Shown piece after piece: positions 59,326-64,000 of a DNA stretch of 64,000 nt. Source of the stretch: Bugula neritina (Eukaryota; Bryozoa; Gymnolaemata; Cheilostomatida; Bugulidae); NCBI GenBank assembly GCA_964035545.1, contig OZ037770.1, forward strand, positions 1,194,501 through 1,258,500, in the 5' to 3' direction. Positions within the stretch are counted from its first letter, which is position 1. Each line of letters opens with the position of its first letter. The notes below the pieces were generated by a model, which had not been told where the DNA came from, made no database searches, and worked only from the letters and a program-made list of their open reading frames with translations. The translations under genes were made by a program, and so were the position numbers.

Positions 59326-61630
59326 GTGTGGATAACGTAAGGAAAGAGCTATACCTTTGACACAGGTTCAGGTGAGTTCAATAAGTCAATCTTGTAGGGC
59401 GATGAGAATCATATGCGTTTTATCACTAAACTCAATCACATGTAAATAGCCAAATAAGTCTGAAGTGACTGAAATTAGCTTATGTAGTGTTGAGATTGCC
59501 CTGTGGCCTCTGTGTGGCTCTTGTGCCCCCCCCCCCTGTGGCCCCTGCATGGCATAATGGATCTCAGTGTAGGCAAATACTTTACAGTGAATGTCTTGCC
59601 ACCCAATCCAAGCAATGCAATATTCTTGGCCTACCAGCAAGTTCATTTAATTTATAATTGTTTAGCCGTAGAAATATTTTGTTTCAAGTCCCCACCCCTG
59701 CTAGAACCCCCCAAAGGTAGGTGGGTTGAAATCTGTGACTTAGCACAAACTAGGCTGGTGCTCTAATCAGTCAGCTATGGCCGCTGCATGGTTAGCAATG
59801 TTAGAAATGGTCAATAAGCAAGTTTACACACCAGAGCACGCAAGATCAGTATTGTATGATAAGATGCTTGTGAATTTTTATTGAATAAAGAAACTTTTTT
59901 CACAATGATGATAAGAAATAAAATGCAATATCACTGTGAACAGATAACATATCTAGTTTGAAACTTGCTTTAACTTCTGGATGAAATACTCTATATATTA
60001 ATAGGCCTCCGTCAGTATGCAGTGAAACCGGGTTTGATACTAGCTAGAGAGCGGTTCTTCTTTGTGACTCATACTCTGTTCAACATAAGTGGTAGAGTTC
60101 TATAGCTATTTTATGAATTTTTGTTTGCGTTGCTGCTCAACCTCCCATATAGGAACATAATTTCTTAATTTAGAACACAGGCCTTACTCAAGTTCATCTG
60201 CACCTAATGTTAGACTCTTGACGTTTACCCAATGCTTAGCCTTATCATAGATTCGAAATACTATAGTGCCTCATGTTACAAATACGAGTAACTGGAATCT
60301 TAAACCAACACCATTATTTTCATAACCAACAGGCTACTAGCAGATGTTAACAAAACTTTACTTTCATTTCTCAACTACTAATGCATGTAAACTATAGAGT
60401 CTATTCTCTCAAAGCTAGCCATTAGTCAGTGTGAATAGTCAGTTTGCTGTTTCTATAATACACAGCCATTATTCCGAGCAGGTAGTAGTGACCTAGGTAG
60501 GTTAAAATAAACACCACCTTTCCTTTGATCCATTCTTCTAGTCTCCCTAGACTAACAAATCCTGGGTTAAGACAGGATAAACTGTAATTAGCTCAGCATT
60601 TAGTCTTAGCTGCAGGTGCTGTTCACTGGCAGCACTGTACGCTGCCATATTTTACATAATATAGCATGAAGAATTTCAGCCTAGGAATGGATATAACTAG
60701 TAGCATTTTATATACAAGTGGCAAGTCCAAAGAGGTAGATACTGATACTGGTAATACTGTGTATATTCTATTCTGTATATTGCTATATTCTGCTGTATGT
60801 ATTCTTATCAGTAGTGAATAAGTTTAGAAAGTTAGATAGCTTTTTGGTCTAAGAAGGGTGGAAACTTAATTTTTTCTATTGAAGAAGTACGACTCATAGC
60901 TGTTTCAACTATAATGCTTAGTAGTTATAATGCCTAGTTAATACTATAGTGGAAGTATTTACAAATAGTTATTAGTTATTACTAGTATTAACTATTAGTG
61001 ATAGTGCTAGCTAGAAGATCATTAAGGCAGTTTGATGACTAAGATTAATAATCTATGCTGTACAACAAACTACTGAATGGATAAGAAGTTACATTTCTTG
61101 TCATACGAAAACAATGACTCATTTAAATGTGTTTGAACAGTGAGATATGATACTTCTTAGATCCTATGCTATCTGGGGCCAAGCATTCACTTTTCTCATC
61201 CTTTGTTGAAACTCACAGCAAAAGTGGGTACATACAAAATCAAGATTTTGTGCCCCCAAAAAGAGTTGAGTCTTCTGTTTGATACAAATGATAGAGAAGT
61301 AAAATCTTGCTACAGCAACGTGGACTGACAATGTCTAGTTCCTAAAGTTTTGCTGCTAAAGACCAAATTTACTTACTCCTAGGAGGAGGCTGCATTTTAA
61401 TTGATCAAAATGTGTTCCCTTTTGCACTGTTATCTGTGCAGTAGGAAGGTCATTAATACTATTGCTCAATTCAAATAGACGGACACAATGAACAAACAAA
61501 TCTAAAGATAGGTGTATTGAGCAACAGACTGATAATAGCTTGTTATAATCAATTTACAAGTTGATTTAATGTCAATCAAGTTTGTATATCCACATTAGCT
61601 AAAGTCAGTGAATTCTATAAAACATTTGCT

Positions 61631-61705
61631 TCCAAGATGATTTGAACCCAAGACCTTCGGCTTTCAGGCATGAAAGCTAACTATTGAGCCACCTAGGCCA
61701 CTGGG
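61631..61705 (-). mobile_element. tRNA-derived SINE head
   Basis: The minus strand has TGGGTTCAAATCATCTTGG as a degenerate B box and GGCTCAATAGTTAGC as the A box. A second, weaker remnant with CACATTGGAACCCAAATG and TAGAGCACCAGG follows at 61785-61850. Confidence 0.5.
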
Positions 61706-61883
61706 CAAACTAAGCACTACATCCAACTCAGTTCTCAGAACTATTACTATCACTAAAGGCCGAAATAGCTTACAAAACCTTTGCCCACATTGGAACCCAA
61801 ATGCGGTAGCCATTAGAGCACCAGGTCTACCAGGTAAACTGAACAATACAATACATATCAATGACGTAATTCTTTCGTTGTAG

Positions 61884-63757
61884 TCACAGGAGCAGTTGTG
61901 GAGTCCGGACACAGCCGTGACCTTACGTTACAACGAGGACATTTACAGAATCAACAACAGCATGTTTGCTCCGCCCCTACATGTCAGAAGTGAGAACAAA
62001 GGGGGAGATAATCTAGTGGGATATGATAGATCGAGACTTGCTAGCAGACAGCTACTTCCTGCTTCTAAAAAGTGAGTTAGTCCTTGATTGAGCTTATAGG
62101 CTGGCAAACCATTTATACCTCTTGTAATTTAATCGGTTTTACGAAATAATTTTGCCCCCACTGGGACTTGAACCCAAGACCTCTGGCTTGCAGTTGCACC
62201 ATAGGAACTATACAGGGACCCAACACCACAAGTTTGGAATTTATGTAGTAAAATATATGTTTACTCGATCTATTGTAAAAGATGATATATGTTTACTCAG
62301 AAGCACATATTTTCTATATAAAAGAGGATATAGCTTAAAGAAGAACATTGTAACGCTTTTGATGATTGGCTGACCCAGCTAAACCTAGTAACTGCTAATT
62401 GCCTATTACAACTCTAAGTTGTTTTCCAGTTTTGACTCCAAGGAACAGGCAGAACTCTGTGCATGGAGTAGTAGAACCGAACTGCCAGGGTTTGGTGAGG
62501 CTGATGAGGACACTTTCAGTAAGAATATTATTCTACAATCAACTTATTTTAATAAAGAATAGTTGCTAACCATTAGCGATTACATGCTGGTATCATTTTG
62601 ATTACTAGCAGACTGATATAGTTATGTTGACATGGCAGGTGGTCAATGTTTCAACTTCAACAGCTGAGTTCAAGTTCTAATGGCAAAATCTAAGAAATCC
62701 AATAATTTAAAGTCATAACTAGTAACATTGTTAAATATGCTACTCGGCAAAGTTCTTCCGTTGATATCAATTGAGATAGGATCGATGTTTACCTAACTTT
62801 TGTTTTAATTTTGAAAATACCTTATTTGGGCTCTCTAAGCGCATATGTATACAATGTCATGAGAAGGCCCTGGCAACTAGACATAGTAGAACAAGTTTAT
62901 TTAGGTCAAGGAGGGGAAATTGCACAGAGCTGTTTCATCGAATTTTATTTTGAATTTATCAGATATTATGGATTGGTCTGTCATGATTAGAGAGCACAAT
63001 GCCAACTCACAGAAGAGAGCCAGAAGTGTTCCGGTACCAAACCTGAGACTCCAGACAACTCTGGCTGAGAGGTGCAGCAACATGGAGTCAGATTCTCTAT
63101 CAACTGAGGAACCATACAACTTCCTCTCTCAGTATCTGTGGAATCTTAAGCTAATACTGTCTCGCAGTAAAGCCTGTACGTGGGTTTGATTGGTCACTAG
63201 TAGTCACCGTAGAAGAAGCTGGAATAGTAACTGCATGTAGTAATAACTGTAGTATGAACTGTAGTAGCAACTGTAGTAGCAACTGTAGTAGTAACTGTCA
63301 TATTAAATGTAGTCGTAACTGTAGTAGCAAGTACTGTTTTAGTAACTGTTTTAGTAACTGTAGTAGTAACTGTAGCGGTAAATTGTATATAGTAGCAACT
63401 GTAGTAGCGTTGGTGTTATGTAGATGTTGGCAGTGAGCAAATATGGTAAACAGCTGCAACACAAAGGCCGGTTTTCAGTAGTTATATAGATTATCTAAAA
63501 ATAACAGTGAATATGGAGTGAGTCAACATGATTCCACGTGAATCTTCATTGCATTATCTCTTAAGTTTATCAGCAAGGTAATAATAACTGTGTCGATTTT
63601 AGTGAGTGCCACCTTCGGAACTTCAAGAAACTCCTTCAAAGGATATAACTACCAGTTTCCATACACTAGACAAATAGTGGGGGGATCTTTAAGTGCCCCT
63701 ACCACACAGAGCTCATACTCAAGGAAGCAGGCTATTCGGGCTCACAACAAACGTTAG
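61884..63757 (+). CDS. Unrecognised gene, last four exons
   Basis: Exons 61884-62071, 62430-62518, 62963-63166 and 63603-63757 are joined by GT-AG sites with matching phases (2, 1, 1) and end in TAG, giving 211 residues of the C-terminus; the start is not found. Exon 1 reads SQEQLWSPDTAVTLRYNEDI then YRINNSMFAPPLHV. Exon 2 reads FDSKEQAELCAWSSRTELPG. Exon 3 reads IMDWSVMIREHNANSQKRAR and later PYNFLSQYLWNLKLILSR. Exon 4 reads SATFGTSRNSFKGYNYQFPY then TRQIVGGSL and ends RKQAIRAHNKR. There are no membrane segments or cysteine-rich modules; it is polar and mildly basic. Codon content is clearly more GC-rich than the surroundings, which supports coding. I do not recognise the family. Exon 3 could instead end at 63179, and exon 4 could be spliced on at GTTAGT near 63753. 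Confidence 0.65.
62152..62212 (-). mobile_element. tRNA-derived SINE head, truncated
   Basis: CACTGGGACTTGAACCCAAG and ACCTCTGGCTTGCAGTTGCA on the plus strand correspond to the B-box and anticodon-arm parts of the SINE family seen at 23536-23613. Part of the middle is deleted. It lies in the first intron of the plus-strand gene. Confidence 0.55.
63245..63415. repeat. (AACTGTAGTAGC)n 12-bp tandem repeat
   Basis: About 12 degenerate units of AACTGTAGTAGY in the last intron of the plus-strand gene. The short Ser-Asn-Cys frame across it follows from the repeat and is not counted as coding. Confidence 0.85.
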
Positions 63758-64000
63758 TATGAGTCACCCATCAGCTAAATCTCGAAACAGTGATTGGCAT
63801 CTTTTTTCTTTTATATTACAATCAGTACCCAGGAGCCTGTTTTCATATTCTATTATGGCTAAGTTTGGTTGTAATCATCTTTCATTAACCAGTGGCCTTG
63901 AAATGGTTTAGGTTCCTATGTTCAGTGCAATAGCCTTGTTTCTAGTTTTGTAGACCATTCAGTGTACATGTATACTTATATAGAAAATAGGAAATTACAT

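Larger units (their letters stand above)
57917..61883. other. Intergenic interval before the last plus-strand gene
   Basis: No exon is convincing. It contains a 19-bp minisatellite and two tRNA-like remnants (around 59690-59790 and 61631-61850). The 5' exons of the gene at 61884 may lie here or beyond. Confidence 0.45.

Noticed and set aside
62500-62520. CTGATGAGGAC as another hammerhead core
   Set aside because: It is coding sequence, with no GAAA at the right distance and no helix I partner.

Overview
The window is nuclear DNA of an animal. Genes have GT-AG introns with matching phases, and the products are metazoan: a class I PI3-kinase catalytic subunit, a Frizzled receptor, an IGFBP-domain secreted protein and an FN3 membrane protein. 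The DNA is AT-rich and full of micro- and minisatellites, tRNA-derived SINE-like copies and small DNA transposons. This fits an invertebrate, and a lophotrochozoan would suit the IGFBP-type gene, but I cannot name the species.

Layout. 330-6004 (-): the first nine coding exons of a p110-type PI3-kinase, running out of the left edge; its introns are packed with tandem repeats, some built from its own splice junctions. 6024-12876: gene-poor, AT-rich. 12887-13480 (+): a small FN3 single-pass membrane protein. 17605-24107 (-): a three-exon single-IGFBP-domain secreted protein. 25511-30951 (-): an unrecognised gene whose last exon encodes two different 8-residue tandem repeats. 35174-44162 (-): a three-exon Frizzled (Fz4-like) with a changed Dishevelled-binding motif. 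44298-57916: a tandem segmental duplication of about 5.5 kb that starts inside the Frizzled promoter. Each block carries a two-exon divergent protein kinase; the left copy (46472-48937) is a pseudogene and the right copy (55154-57175) is intact. Upstream of the kinases both blocks carry hammerhead-ribozyme motifs on the minus strand (five copies, two with intact cores), probably left by Penelope-like or retrozyme elements. The spacer holds a third partial copy of the kinase upstream region and a 174-bp perfect palindrome. 61884-63757 (+): the last four exons of an unrecognised gene.

The genes do not form an operon or a single pathway. PI3K and Frizzled are both signalling components, but their proximity is probably incidental. 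The most noteworthy signals are the hammerhead ribozymes, the splice-junction minisatellites in PI3K, the Frizzled NSLDTW motif, the dual-repeat protein, the large palindrome and the dead/live kinase pair.
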